Source of the DNA: Epilithonimonas lactis | Lineage (GTDB): Bacteria > Bacteroidota > Bacteroidia > Flavobacteriales > Weeksellaceae | NCBI RefSeq assembly: GCF_900110605.1 | Contig: NZ_FOFI01000002.1 | Coordinates: 558,001-622,000 of the forward strand | Length of the DNA: 64,000 nucleotides | Direction: 5' to 3' | Part shown: piece by piece, positions 53,094 to 61,791 of the stretch | Numbering within the stretch: position 1 is the stretch's first letter | Layout: each line of letters starts with the position of its first letter | Translations under genes and position numbers: made by a program | The notes under the pieces: generated by a model | The model's input: the letters and a program-made list of their open reading frames with translations, nothing else | Database searches by the model: none | What the model was told of the DNA's origin: nothing

Positions 53094-54752
53094 CTAAAGA
53101 CTTGTAATATAGTTATATAGGTCTATGTTGTCATCCTGATTCATTTTCTTGATGATGCGCTCTTTTCGCTTCCTGCAAGCCTCTGTTGTGATGCTCAGAA
53201 GGGAAGAAATCTCCTTCATCGACAGATTCATATAAACGTAAGAAAGAAAACGAAGGTCGTTCGAGTTTAGGTCGGGATGAAGTGTTTTGAGTTTGTTAAT
53301 GAAACCTTGATTTACCTCTTCAAAATGGATGAAGAAACTTTCCTCCTCGCGGCTTTGTCTCTGGAAAATTTTCAGTTGTTTGATGATGTTGCTGACGTCC
53401 TGATTTTCGAAATCGTTATCCGTTTGTCTGGAAAGCGTTCTCACGAGGTCGTCTATCAATTCAATTTTAGTGGTAAGTTGAAGCGCTTTGGTGGTCAGTT
53501 TTCGATTCTTGGCTTCGATTTCGTTTTTATATTTTTCCTCTTCCAATAATGCCAGAACTTCTTTTTCTTTTAACTGATTTTCAAGAATTTCCTTGTTCTT
53601 CTTTTCTTTTTCGAGTTCCAGTTTTGCGATTTCGGCATTACTTTGTTCGATGATTTTCTGCTGTTTATTTTTAACAATGCTGTTTCTCAAGGCCCAAAAA
53701 ATAATGATAACAATGAAAATCGCCAGCAAAATTCCTTTGATGAAAAAAGAACGTTCAGTTGTCAGTTTTTCCTGACTTTCCGCCAGATTTTTCTGAGATT
53801 TTTGAAGTTCAAATTTGATTTTACTATTCTCGAAAAGCTGTCCATTCTTGATTTGATTCACCGAATCTTTAATCATCATCACCGAATCTTTGTAAGCAAC
53901 AGCGCGCTCAATATTGTTCGCTTTCTTGTACAAAAGACTGAATCGCTCGTACAGATTTTCCTTAAAATCATAATTCAGATTGCTTTTCTCTGCCATTTCT
54001 AGGTAATGAAAAGACTTAGGCAAATCATTTTTGTGCTCCGCAATCGATGATAAGTTGTACAGAATCTGCGTCTTATATTCCGAATGTTCGATACCATTTA
54101 ATTTTGGCAGCAATTCCGCAGAGATTTTTTCTGCCTCATCATATTGTTTCAGATTGACCAATGTTTCCACCAAAGTCGCTTTTGCCAATAAAGCATAAGG
54201 CGAATTTTCTGTCAGCTTCAAAGCTTCGTCGATGAATTGTTTGGCTTTTTTATAATCCTTCTTTTCGTTGGAGACTATTGTCAGATTAATGGCGTATAAA
54301 CCTTTGGAAGTGTTGTTGTTAACCTTTCCAGCCAATTCGTAAGCTTTGGTAAAATATTCTTCGGCCTTCTCAGTTTTTTTGTCTCGGGAATAGAGAATCG
54401 CGATGTTGTTTAGCACCGTCATTTCTGACTTTTCATCCAAATGGGCAACGGCAATCTTGTAGGCATCAAGATAATTATTCAGCGCTTCGCCGTAGTCCAA
54501 TCGCATATAATAATTCGCGCCGATGTTGTTCGTAGCAAGGAATTCCTCGCGGTACCATTTGTTTTCCTGCGCTATTTTCCGAGTTTTGGTCAGGATTTCC
54601 AGAGATTTGGCGTAATCCTTTTTGTTCATCGCTTCCACGCCTTCAATAATCATCTTTTCACAATCTTTTGGTGTGATTGCAAATACTTGAAAAGGCAGAA
54701 ACAAAAGGAAAAATATATAAACTAAACTTTTATAATACGAACGTGAAATCAT
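53094..54752 (-). CDS. TPR-membrane-HTH regulatory protein
   Basis: This 552-aa protein has a signal segment (LVYIFFLLFLPFQVFA), about six TPR units (residues 30-290, for example YAKSLEILTKTRKIAQEN), one transmembrane helix (FFIKGILLAIFIVIIIFWAL, about 338-357), a long Glu/Lys coiled coil and a C-terminal LuxR-like HTH (NLSMKEISSLLSITTEACRK). This membrane-bound TPR-HTH design is typical of Bacteroidota sensors that transduce a periplasmic signal to DNA. It lies directly upstream of the T9SS surface protein and may regulate it. Confidence 0.85.
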   Translation of the reverse strand: MISRSYYKSLVYIFFLLFLPFQVFAITPKDCEKMIIEGVEAMNKKDYAKSLEILTKTRKIAQENKWYREEFLATNNIGANYYMRLDYGEALNNYLDAYKIAVAHLDEKSEMTVLNNIAILYSRDKKTEKAEEYFTKAYELAGKVNNNTSKGLYAINLTIVSNEKKDYKKAKQFIDEALKLTENSPYALLAKATLVETLVNLKQYDEAEKISAELLPKLNGIEHSEYKTQILYNLSSIAEHKNDLPKSFHYLEMAEKSNLNYDFKENLYERFSLLYKKANNIERAVAYKDSVMMIKDSVNQIKNGQLFENSKIKFELQKSQKNLAESQEKLTTERSFFIKGILLAIFIVIIIFWALRNSIVKNKQQKIIEQSNAEIAKLELEKEKKNKEILENQLKEKEVLALLEEEKYKNEIEAKNRKLTTKALQLTTKIELIDDLVRTLSRQTDNDFENQDVSNIIKQLKIFQRQSREEESFFIHFEEVNQGFINKLKTLHPDLNSNDLRFLSYVYMNLSMKEISSLLSITTEACRKRKERIIKKMNQDDNIDLYNYITSL

Positions 54753-54830
54753 TGAAGGTTTTGGATAAAATCTAAGTAAAGATATAAAGATTTTGCTTTA
54801 TTTTTTTGAATTATGAAAATGCATCTTAGA

Positions 54831-54957
54831 AAACACAAAAGCACAAAAATAATCTCATTCATAACAGTTTTAAGGCACAAGGAAAATCGAAGATTTTAAA
54901 TACTTTGTGCCGTAAAAACACAGTACATTAAAAATTGACCTTTGTGCCTTTGTGTTT
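54831..54957. repeat. nested inverted repeat (AAACACAAA variant)
   Basis: Outer arms AAACACAAAAGCACAAA (54831-54847) and TTTGTGCCTTTGTGTTT (54941-54957) pair with one mismatch. Inner GGCACAA and TTGTGCC pair around 54873-54910. The architecture is like the 37209 and 56934 elements with a different arm sequence. Confidence 0.65.
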
Positions 54958-55026
54958 AACTCATTATTAGTGATTTTTTTAATCAATTATCCTCACAAAA
55001 ACTTAAATTTGTAAAACTTTTCTCCG

Positions 55027-56034
55027 ATGTACAAAAGCCTAATTCGTCCGCTTCTTTTCAAATTCGACCCAGAAGAAGTTCATCACTTTACCTTTTCTGC
55101 CCTCAAGAATTTTGGTTTTCTGACCAAATTATTTTTACCAAAACCAATTATTGACAAACGTCTCGAGCGTGAAGTTTTCGGATTGAAATTCAAAAATCCG
55201 GTTGGTTTGGCCGCAGGTTTTGACAAAGACGCTAAACTCTTCAATGAACTTTCAGACCTCGGATTTGGCTTCATAGAAATAGGAACTTTGACACCGAAAC
55301 CTCAGGCTGGAAATGATAAAAAACGATTGTTCCGATTGAAGGAAGATTCTGCTATCATCAACCGAATGGGTTTCAATAATGGTGGTGTGGACGAAGCGAT
55401 TGAACGTTTGAAGAAAAATAAAAACGTTCTCATCGGCGGAAACATCGGAAAAAATAAAGTGACGCCAAACGAAGAAGCGGTCAATGATTACAAAATCTGT
55501 TTCGAAAAATTATTTCCTTACGTTGATTATTTCGTTGTGAATGTCAGTTCGCCAAACACGCCAAATCTCCGCGAACTTCAGGACAAAAAACCTTTGACAG
55601 AATTGTTGTCAACGCTTCAAAACCTCAATCTCGAAAAGCCAAAACAAAAACCAATCCTTCTGAAAATCGCACCAGATTTGACGGACGAGCAACTTTTGGA
55701 TATTATTGATATCATTAAAGAAACTCAAATCGCTGGCGTGATTGCGACGAATACGACTTTGTCAAGAGAAAATTTAATCTCAGAAAACAAAACCGAAACC
55801 GGCGGACTTTCCGGAAAACCATTGACAAAACGGTCTACAGAAGTTATTAGATTTCTCTCAGAAAAAAGCGGAAAAGCTTTCCCAATCATCGGCGTTGGCG
55901 GAATCCATACAGCGCAAGATGCGATTGAAAAACTTGATGCTGGCGCGAGTTTGGTTCAGCTTTATACAGGATTTATTTACGAAGGTCCGGAGTTGATTAA
56001 TGAAATCAATCGGGAAATATTAAGACGTGGCTAA
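55027..56034 (+). CDS. pyrD: dihydroorotate dehydrogenase (quinone), class 2
   Basis: The length of 335 aa is usual for class 2 PyrD. The N-terminal membrane-association helices ([19 protein letters not shown]) are followed by [26 protein letters not shown], the catalytic Ser region [27 protein letters not shown] and the FMN-phosphate site [11 protein letters not shown]. It oxidises dihydroorotate to orotate and passes electrons to quinone in pyrimidine synthesis. Confidence 0.97.
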   Translation: MYKSLIRPLLFKFDPEEVHHFTFSALKNFGFLTKLFLPKPIIDKRLEREVFGLKFKNPVGLAAGFDKDAKLFNELSDLGFGFIEIGTLTPKPQAGNDKKRLFRLKEDSAIINRMGFNNGGVDEAIERLKKNKNVLIGGNIGKNKVTPNEEAVNDYKICFEKLFPYVDYFVVNVSSPNTPNLRELQDKKPLTELLSTLQNLNLEKPKQKPILLKIAPDLTDEQLLDIIDIIKETQIAGVIATNTTLSRENLISENKTETGGLSGKPLTKRSTEVIRFLSEKSGKAFPIIGVGGIHTAQDAIEKLDAGASLVQLYTGFIYEGPELINEINREILRRG

Positions 56035-56123
56035 TTTTTTGGTTCAAAACATATTAATTTGAATTAACTTTTTAGTTTAAATCCGATGAATCCAAATCAA
56101 TCATCATTAATCAATCATCACTT

Positions 56124-56348
56124 ATGGAACTAGTCACACTCAAAATATTCAACACAGAAATAGAAGCCGAAATGCTCAAGATTTTCCTCGAAACCAACGG
56201 CGTAGAAACCTTTGTCTTCGGGAATATTTTGGCGAATACTTACAATTTGTTCAACACGACAAGTGGCGGTGTTCAGCTCAAAGTCTCAGAAAATGACTTC
56301 GAAAAAGCGAATGAGTTGATGGAAGGTTTTTACAATCAGGAATCTTAA
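56124..56348 (+). CDS. DUF2007-family small protein
   Basis: This 74-aa protein, MELVTLKIFNTEIEAEMLKI onward, then LETNGVETFVF and VQLKVSENDFEKANELMEG, matches the DUF2007 putative signal-transducing fold. It is intact and of the usual length. Function is unknown. A strong terminator follows. Confidence 0.85.
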   Translation: MELVTLKIFNTEIEAEMLKIFLETNGVETFVFGNILANTYNLFNTTSGGVQLKVSENDFEKANELMEGFYNQES

Positions 56349-56377
56349 ATTTTATTCCAAATCTTTAAAAAAAACAA

Positions 56378-56408
56378 AAAATGCAACTTTTTTCAAGTTG
56401 CATTTTAT
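56378..56408. terminator. bidirectional terminator
   Basis: A 12-bp perfect stem (AAAATGCAACTT with AAGTTGCATTTT) with a 5-nt loop lies between converging DUF2007 and lipoprotein genes. Confidence 0.85.
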
Positions 56409-56429
56409 TTATCTGAATTTTCAAAAATT

Positions 56430-56876
56430 CTAAGTCAAAGGCGCACCAACAGCCAAATCACAACGGTGATGAGGTTCCCCGTGAGCTGGGTTCAAAGCTG
56501 GTTTTGGTCCCAACGACTGAGCTTGCGGTGCAGGTGCAACATTTGGACTCAAAATCGATGGCGTTTGCGCTTGTGGCGTTGCTTGTTGCTGAGACGGCGC
56601 ACTGTCAATTGGCGCTCCAACAGCGATTTCGCAACGGTGATAAGGTTGCCCGTGTTCCGGATTCAATGCTGGTTTTCCAGAAGTGGAAGCAACTGGAGAC
56701 GCGTTCAATGGTGCTGGAGTTACCACATTGTCTGCCGTAGAAACCGACGTTGCGGAATCATTCCCAACAACTGCCGAATCGCTTTTCAAAACTTCCGCTT
56801 CGTTCGTGCTTGTCTTTGCCTTGTCACACGAATATAAAAGTGCAACGCTTGCTATAAGGATTGTTATTTTTTTCAA
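56430..56876 (-). CDS. lipoprotein with duplicated HGxPxHRC motif
   Basis: This 148-aa protein has a lipobox signal (LIASVALLYSC, Cys at 17), a Ser/Thr/Ala/Pro/Gln-rich linker and two near-identical blocks: KPALNPEHGQPYHRCEIAVG (about 69-88) and KPALNPAHGEPHHRCDLAVG (about 124-143). Each ends in GAP. The linker between has an APQAQ-rich stretch. Each block contains His, Cys and acidic residues that could bind a metal or join a disulfide. I know this sequence type only as hypothetical lipoproteins in this group. Confidence 0.8.
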   Translation of the reverse strand: MKKITILIASVALLYSCDKAKTSTNEAEVLKSDSAVVGNDSATSVSTADNVVTPAPLNASPVASTSGKPALNPEHGQPYHRCEIAVGAPIDSAPSQQQATPQAQTPSILSPNVAPAPQAQSLGPKPALNPAHGEPHHRCDLAVGAPLT

Positions 56877-56933
56877 TTTTCTAATTTTATCAAATTTAAG
56901 ATTTTTAAATTAAAACACTGTTTAGAATAATAA

Positions 56934-57042
56934 AACCACATAGGCACATAGAAAAATGTACAAGATGCTTTGATAAAGAAGAAATAGAATACACATCTAT
57001 TTTTTCTTAAATCCATACAGAAAACTATGTGTCTATGTGGTT
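56934..57042. repeat. nested inverted repeat (AACCACATAG family), second copy
   Basis: Arms AACCACATAGGCACATAG (56934-56951) and CTATGTGTCTATGTGGTT (57025-57042) match those at 37209-37301 with single-base differences. The interior has diverged. Confidence 0.8.
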
Positions 57043-57076
57043 AATAAAATTTTCTATTATTAATTAGGAATTAGTT

Positions 57077-59413
57077 TTAAAACTTAAAATCCACACCAAC
57101 ATAAAAATTCTGCTTCATCACTGGCGCATAAACCATTCCGCCATCAAAGTAATTTCCGAATGGATTTCCAGCATCCAGAATTGAAACTTTCTGTTGATAA
57201 CCCGTCAAATTCTCTCCACCCAGATAGACCCTGATTTTCTCTGAGAAATTCCTAGAAATCTGAGCATTCAAAGTGGAATAGCTTGGCGAATAATCTCCAA
57301 TCTGGAATTCCGCAGGATTTGATTTTGTGTTTGGAAGCCTTTGTTTTCCAACTAAATTTAATGTCGTATCAAAACTCCAGAATCTGCCTTTCTCAGTTTT
57401 ATTGGTTGAATAAGCCAAGTTCGCAAATCCTCTGTGCTTCGCCATAAACGGGACTTTTTTCAATCCACTCAAATAATCCAAAGCTACATCATAATATTTG
57501 TAAGCAATTCTGAATTCCAAGTTTTTCACAGGCTGAAAATCCCATTGCGTCTGGAAACTGTTCGCAAATGATTTTCCTTCAAGATTATAAAACAAAATTT
57601 TCTGAGCTGATTCATCCAAATCCATCACGACTTGATTCTGGAAATCGGTTCTGAAAAAATCAGCTAACAAAGTTGATTTTCTTCCAAAGAATTTGAATTC
57701 CTGCTGAAGACTCACACCATAATTCCACGCGATTTCTGGTTTCAAACCGTAGATTTCTCCGCCATTATTGATGATTTGAATTTCTCGATTCGAAGCGAAA
57801 TAAGACTGACTTTCCGCAAAAATATTCGCAGTTCGGAAACCTCGTCCGGCTGAAATTCTGAAAATGGTTTTTGGTGTCAAATCATATTTGAAATTCATTC
57901 TCGGCGTAAACTGCGTTCCTGCAAGATTGTGAAAATCCACTCGAGCACCAGTTACCAAGGTGAATTTTTCGCCTGTCAATGTATATTCTGCAAATAATCC
58001 TGGAACTGTTTCGGTTCTTTTGTAATTGTCCAAAAGATAATCCTCATCGTATTTGTCATAAAGGAAACTCGCCCCAACTTTATATTTGTTGTTCGTATTT
58101 CCGATGATGCTTTCGAAAATCAAATTGGAATAATAAGACGTTTCTTTTCCATAATAATTTCTCAATCCGAAAAAGCTGTCTTGCTGATGATAAGTCAATT
58201 GATTCATCCAACCCAAACTCTGGTAAGGTTTCCCTTTGAAAATATAACCCGTCTTATTCCACAATTGAAACCTCGAAATATCAATCCCTACCCCATAAAG
58301 TGATTGTTCCTTTTGTGGAATCCTTTTATTAAATCCAATTTGTCCGGCAGTTCGCTCATCTTTCAGAAAATTAATTCCAAAATGCGAAGCGAATCCAGAG
58401 CTTTCCAAGTCATTGTAATTCAACAAATAAGCTACATTTAGCTGACTTCCTTTTGGTCGGTCAAGAAAGTTATCATCGTTCATATCCGTATCACCAAAAG
58501 TTCCGTTTCCGTGTAACAAAACACTTTGATTCCATTTGTCAGAAATTGGTGAAGTGCTGGTCACATTCGCTTCAACTCGTCCATTGTTATCAGAGAACAA
58601 ATTGATTTCTGTTTCCGATTTTTTATCATCGTCGTGAGATTTCAAAAGTTCGGTGTTGATTTGTCCTGTGATACTTTCGTAGCCGTTCACAACCGTGCTT
58701 CCGCCTTTCGTCAATTGGATTCCGCCAATCCATTTTCCTGGAATGAAATTCAGCCCATAAGCCGAAGCCAAACCACGGATTTCCGGCAATTGTTCTTTGG
58801 TTAGAAGTGTGTATTTTTGGTCTAATCCCAACATTTTCAATTGCTTGGTTCCGGTCACCGCATTGCTGAAAGAAACATCCACAGTGGCGTTGGTTTCAAA
58901 ACTTTCGGAGAGATTACAACACGCCGCTTTCAACAATTCCTTGGAACTGATATTGAAAATCAAGCCTGCTTCCTTTTTGCTGATTGCGGTTGTTTCCTTT
59001 TCTCGGGTAATTTTCACACCTTCGATTTGCTTTGCATCCGAGTCAGAATCTGTGTGGACATTTTCATTTTTATCAGCACCTCTCGTGTAAAGGCAACACG
59101 CAGGCAAAGCTTTGTAAGCATCTTCCGACGCTTTGAATTTCTCGTTGTCGTGACCGGCTTCTGCCACTTGTTTTAGAATTGTGTCGCAAGTGACTTTGGA
59201 TTCGTCCAAAACCATTGTCAAGGTTTGAGTTTCTGCGCTCCAATTGGCGGAGATTGCACCTGCTTTTGTCGCAGTAGTTTCTATTCTGGCTTTGCACATA
59301 TTGCAGTTTCCTTTCACCAAAAACTGTTCTGTCACAGCTTGGGCAAAGGAAAAAACAGACGTCAGCAACAGCACAAAAAACATCAGTTTTTTACTTGAAT
59401 TGTTCATCGTCAA
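57077..59413 (-). CDS. TonB-dependent receptor with N-terminal HMA domain
   Basis: This 778-aa protein has a signal peptide (MFFVLLLTSVFSFAQ), an HMA-like domain (VKGNCNMCKARIETTATKAG, about 33-52) with a GNCNMC metal site, AEAGHDNEKF, and an extra CCLYTRG, then a plug (KELLKAACCNLSESFETNA, then TKGGSTVVNGYESITGQINT) and beta-barrel ending MKQNFYVGVDFKF. It probably imports or handles copper or a related metal across the outer membrane. Its first about 120 residues are homologous to the neighbouring 130-aa HMA protein. Confidence 0.92.
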   Translation of the reverse strand: MTMNNSSKKLMFFVLLLTSVFSFAQAVTEQFLVKGNCNMCKARIETTATKAGAISANWSAETQTLTMVLDESKVTCDTILKQVAEAGHDNEKFKASEDAYKALPACCLYTRGADKNENVHTDSDSDAKQIEGVKITREKETTAISKKEAGLIFNISSKELLKAACCNLSESFETNATVDVSFSNAVTGTKQLKMLGLDQKYTLLTKEQLPEIRGLASAYGLNFIPGKWIGGIQLTKGGSTVVNGYESITGQINTELLKSHDDDKKSETEINLFSDNNGRVEANVTSTSPISDKWNQSVLLHGNGTFGDTDMNDDNFLDRPKGSQLNVAYLLNYNDLESSGFASHFGINFLKDERTAGQIGFNKRIPQKEQSLYGVGIDISRFQLWNKTGYIFKGKPYQSLGWMNQLTYHQQDSFFGLRNYYGKETSYYSNLIFESIIGNTNNKYKVGASFLYDKYDEDYLLDNYKRTETVPGLFAEYTLTGEKFTLVTGARVDFHNLAGTQFTPRMNFKYDLTPKTIFRISAGRGFRTANIFAESQSYFASNREIQIINNGGEIYGLKPEIAWNYGVSLQQEFKFFGRKSTLLADFFRTDFQNQVVMDLDESAQKILFYNLEGKSFANSFQTQWDFQPVKNLEFRIAYKYYDVALDYLSGLKKVPFMAKHRGFANLAYSTNKTEKGRFWSFDTTLNLVGKQRLPNTKSNPAEFQIGDYSPSYSTLNAQISRNFSEKIRVYLGGENLTGYQQKVSILDAGNPFGNYFDGGMVYAPVMKQNFYVGVDFKF

Positions 59414-59427
59414 AAATTTTGAATGGA

Positions 59428-59820
59428 TTATTTAAGTTCGCAAACTTGTTTTGGGTCGCAGTTTTTCGCCAACTTTTTGCTGTTGTCCGGACGGTCGTAC
59501 TGGCAACAAACTTCCAAATCGTCATAGACTTTGTTTGACGCACGGAACATTTCGTTGTCGTGACCAACTTCAGCTACACTTTTCAGAATAGATTTTTTGT
59601 CGGTTTTCGAAGCGTCATAACTCACAGTCAAGGTTTTTTTGCTCACGCTCCAAACGGCAGATTTTACGTTCTTGTCGGACTTTGCAACCGTTTCGATGCG
59701 GTCTTTGCACATTCCGCAGTTGCCTTCCACTTTGGCTTTGAAGGTTTTTGTCTGTGCAGAAAAGTTTGAAAATAGAAATATAGATAGGAACAACATTCCT
59801 GATTTTATGATTGTATTCAT
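59428..59820 (-). CDS. secreted heavy-metal-associated (HMA) domain protein
   Basis: This 130-aa protein has a signal peptide (MLFLSIFLFSNFSAQ) and an HMA fold with GNCGMCKDRIET (CxxC-type site), KTLTVSYDASKTDKKSILK and AEVGHDNEMFRA, then a CC motif (VCCQYDRP). It probably binds copper in the periplasm. It lies 14 bases upstream of the HMA-fused TonB receptor and is likely co-transcribed. Confidence 0.9.
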   Translation of the reverse strand: MNTIIKSGMLFLSIFLFSNFSAQTKTFKAKVEGNCGMCKDRIETVAKSDKNVKSAVWSVSKKTLTVSYDASKTDKKSILKSVAEVGHDNEMFRASNKVYDDLEVCCQYDRPDNSKKLAKNCDPKQVCELK

Positions 59821-59872
59821 TTTGATTAATTTTAATTATTTGATTTATGTTTAATAAATCTTGAATTTATAT

Positions 59873-59946
59873 TCTCGCAGATTTTACGGATTTAGCAGAT
59901 TAACTTTTAGAATAAAAATCTGCAAGATTTGCTTAATCAGCGAGAG
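59873..59946. repeat. imperfect inverted repeat between metal-trio genes
   Basis: About 29-bp arms (TCTCGCAGATTTTACGGATT and its downstream mate with TTGCTTAATCAGCGAGAG) pair with several mismatches. It lies between the Cys-rich gene and the HMA gene and may modulate their co-transcription. Confidence 0.55.
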
Positions 59947-59960
59947 AAAATAATTTAAAA

Positions 59961-60332
59961 TTAACCAAGTTTAGGCGGTTGCCAAATAATGAATGCGCGC
60001 GCTAACGGCGATTGAGAATAGTAAGAATATTGATTTTCGATTTGGAAAATTGGCGTTCTCAATTTGTTGTCGAAGTTATTCAAAACAACAGAAAACACGA
60101 ATCCGGAACTGCAGGTTTTGCAAGTCGTGCAATTGTCTTTGCAGTCTTTTTCCTTTTTCGAATCGTGACTGCAAGATTTTGAAGATGCATCTTCCTTCTC
60201 ACAACAATCAGAATTATTGGCTTGAGATTCGCAACAAGAACTTTGGGCCACTTGCGCATTGAAATTCTGCTTCGGAAATACAAAAAACCCCAAACAGAAA
60301 ATCATAAAAAAAAGTTGCAGTTTTCTCAACAT
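59961..60332 (-). CDS. Cys-rich secreted protein (HYC_CC_PP-like)
   Basis: This 123-aa protein has a signal peptide (FFMIFCLGFFVFPKQNFNAQ), then many Cys in CCESQANNSDCC, CSHDSKKEKDCKDNCTTCKT, and a hydrophobic end SPLARAFIIWQPPKLG. The CC pairs and WQPP end match the family I know as HYC_CC_PP, found beside metal-handling genes in Bacteroidota. It likely binds metal or is involved in its sensing, inferred from context with HMA and TonB genes. Confidence 0.75.
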   Translation of the reverse strand: MLRKLQLFFMIFCLGFFVFPKQNFNAQVAQSSCCESQANNSDCCEKEDASSKSCSHDSKKEKDCKDNCTTCKTCSSGFVFSVVLNNFDNKLRTPIFQIENQYSYYSQSPLARAFIIWQPPKLG

Positions 60333-60360
60333 CGTTTTGCAAAATTAGGAAATTTATATT

Positions 60361-60542
60361 AACCACAAAAGGCACAAAAGTTTTATCAAAACACTTAAGT
60401 CACTTTAGATTTAAATAATGTTTATAGCGAAAAGTTCACATCAGAAGAAAATCTGTGATTTTAACAGCTTATGTGAACTTATTTGCGCTGATTTTTCAAT
60501 CACTAATCAACTTAAGTGTTATCTTTTGTGACTTTTGTGGTT
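60361..60542. repeat. nested inverted repeat (AACCACAAAAGGCACAAAAG variant)
   Basis: Outer arms AACCACAAAAGGCACAAAAG (60361-60380) and CTTTTGTGACTTTTGTGGTT (60523-60542) pair with one mismatch. A second pair ACACTTAAGT/ACTTAAGTGT and an inner hairpin AAGTTCACAT (60432-60441) with ATGTGAACTT (60471-60480) are nested. It fills the gap between the Cys-rich and DUF4349 genes. Confidence 0.75.
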
Positions 60543-60556
60543 CAAAAAACTATCCC

Positions 60557-61432
60557 TTATTTTGTATTAGCGAGTGGCTTTCTCCTTCTCCAAAAATAAA
60601 ACACCAATCCGCCAAGCAAAACAATCGGCCAGATAGAAATCAGGAAAACAAAAATCTGCTGAATCAAATAAAACCCTTCCACAAAAGCATTTTTCACATC
60701 GAAGAAGAAATTGTATTTGTACTCATTATCAATGTTTTTAGTATTTACGATTGGGATTTTCGCAACGCTTGTGCTTGGTTCTTTGATGTAAATATCCACT
60801 GTGGAATATTTCAGTTGGTCGGCAAGGATTTCGTCAGAATATTTCTGAGAATTGGCTTGAGACATATTGTCGTCATCAAGTTTCACTTTGTCTTTTCCGG
60901 TTTTCAATTGAGAAATGTTGGTGCTGGTTTTCGCTTGTCTTTCAGCTTCCATTTTAGACAGTTTGATATTTGCTGTAACATCTTCGGCAGAAATAATTCT
61001 GGAATTCAGAAACACTTTTTTGTCATTAATGAAATCCAAAAATTCTCCCAATTTCTCTGTCGGAACGCGCACTTGCATTCTATTCTGATTCTGAAATTTC
61101 CTAATCAACATCGATGATTCGTCGGAAATGTTGTAAGTGTTTTCCGACAAAGTCTGCGCTTCCATTCGGCTCTTCGTCACAAATCCACCAAGCGAAATCA
61201 AATGTTTCTCGATTGATATCGTCGCGCCATAGACGTCCTTCACTTCCATATCCACTTCCGCCGTTTTCACAAATTGTTTCCCTTCCACGGTTTGCGTTGC
61301 CGCCACAGAAACATCATCAGAAACAACCGCCGCGCTATCTGCAGTTGCGTAAGCTGATTCTGCGTATTCGCCCTTTTTACATCCGATTAAAAGTAAAGCC
61401 ATTAAGCTTATTGATAAGATTTTCGTTTTCAT
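60557..61432 (-). CDS. DUF4349 lipoprotein
   Basis: This 291-aa protein has a lipobox signal (LMALLLIGC, Cys at 18) and a DUF4349 domain (VKTAEVDMEVKDVYGATISI, then LGGFVTKSR, MQVRVPTEKLGEFLDFINDK, and ISAEDVTANIKLSKMEAERQ). A transmembrane segment (YLIQQIFVFLISIWPIVLLG, about 253-272) lies near the C-terminus. The family occurs in envelope proteins of unknown role, often with coiled-coil parts. Confidence 0.88.
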   Translation of the reverse strand: MKTKILSISLMALLLIGCKKGEYAESAYATADSAAVVSDDVSVAATQTVEGKQFVKTAEVDMEVKDVYGATISIEKHLISLGGFVTKSRMEAQTLSENTYNISDESSMLIRKFQNQNRMQVRVPTEKLGEFLDFINDKKVFLNSRIISAEDVTANIKLSKMEAERQAKTSTNISQLKTGKDKVKLDDDNMSQANSQKYSDEILADQLKYSTVDIYIKEPSTSVAKIPIVNTKNIDNEYKYNFFFDVKNAFVEGFYLIQQIFVFLISIWPIVLLGGLVFYFWRRRKPLANTK

Positions 61433-61464
61433 AATAGATTATTTTTGAGTTAATTATTGATATT

Positions 61465-61560
61465 GATTTGGGCAGCTTTATCCGCCTTCCGTTCCCGCTT
61501 TTTTTTGCCAGGCTTTTCCCATTGCAAAAAAAGAGCTCCACTCAAGTCGGGCTGCGGCAT
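61465..61560 (+). repeat. intergenic repeat family A, copy 3 (in 359-base gap)
   Basis: It has GGCAGCTTTATCCGCCTTCC, stem CTTTTTTTTGC (61498-61508) with GCAAAAAAAG (61524-61533), and outer GCAGC (61472-61476) with GCTGC (61551-61555). The rest of the gap from 61433 to 61791 is AT-rich with no gene and presumably holds the acyl-CoA dehydrogenase promoter. Confidence 0.75.
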
Positions 61561-61791
61561 TCGTTTCCAAATCAAGTTTTGTCAATGATTTGAGACCTTA
61601 TTTCCCAAAATTGATAATTAAAATGAAAGTAATTCTGCAAATCAATCCGAAACTAATTGTAAATCAATCCAGATTTTAAAATGTTGACAATCAGTTTTTT
61701 GTAAAATAGATTTTCAGAAAATAATCGATAAGATTAGAATTGTAAGTTCTTTTTAGGAATATTAATTGCATTAATTATAAAAACAGAATCT

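Noticed and set aside
56466-56837. 123-codon plus-strand frame over the HGxPxHRC lipoprotein gene
   Set aside because: Trp- and Arg-rich composition typical of an antisense shadow of a Pro/Ala/Gln-rich gene.
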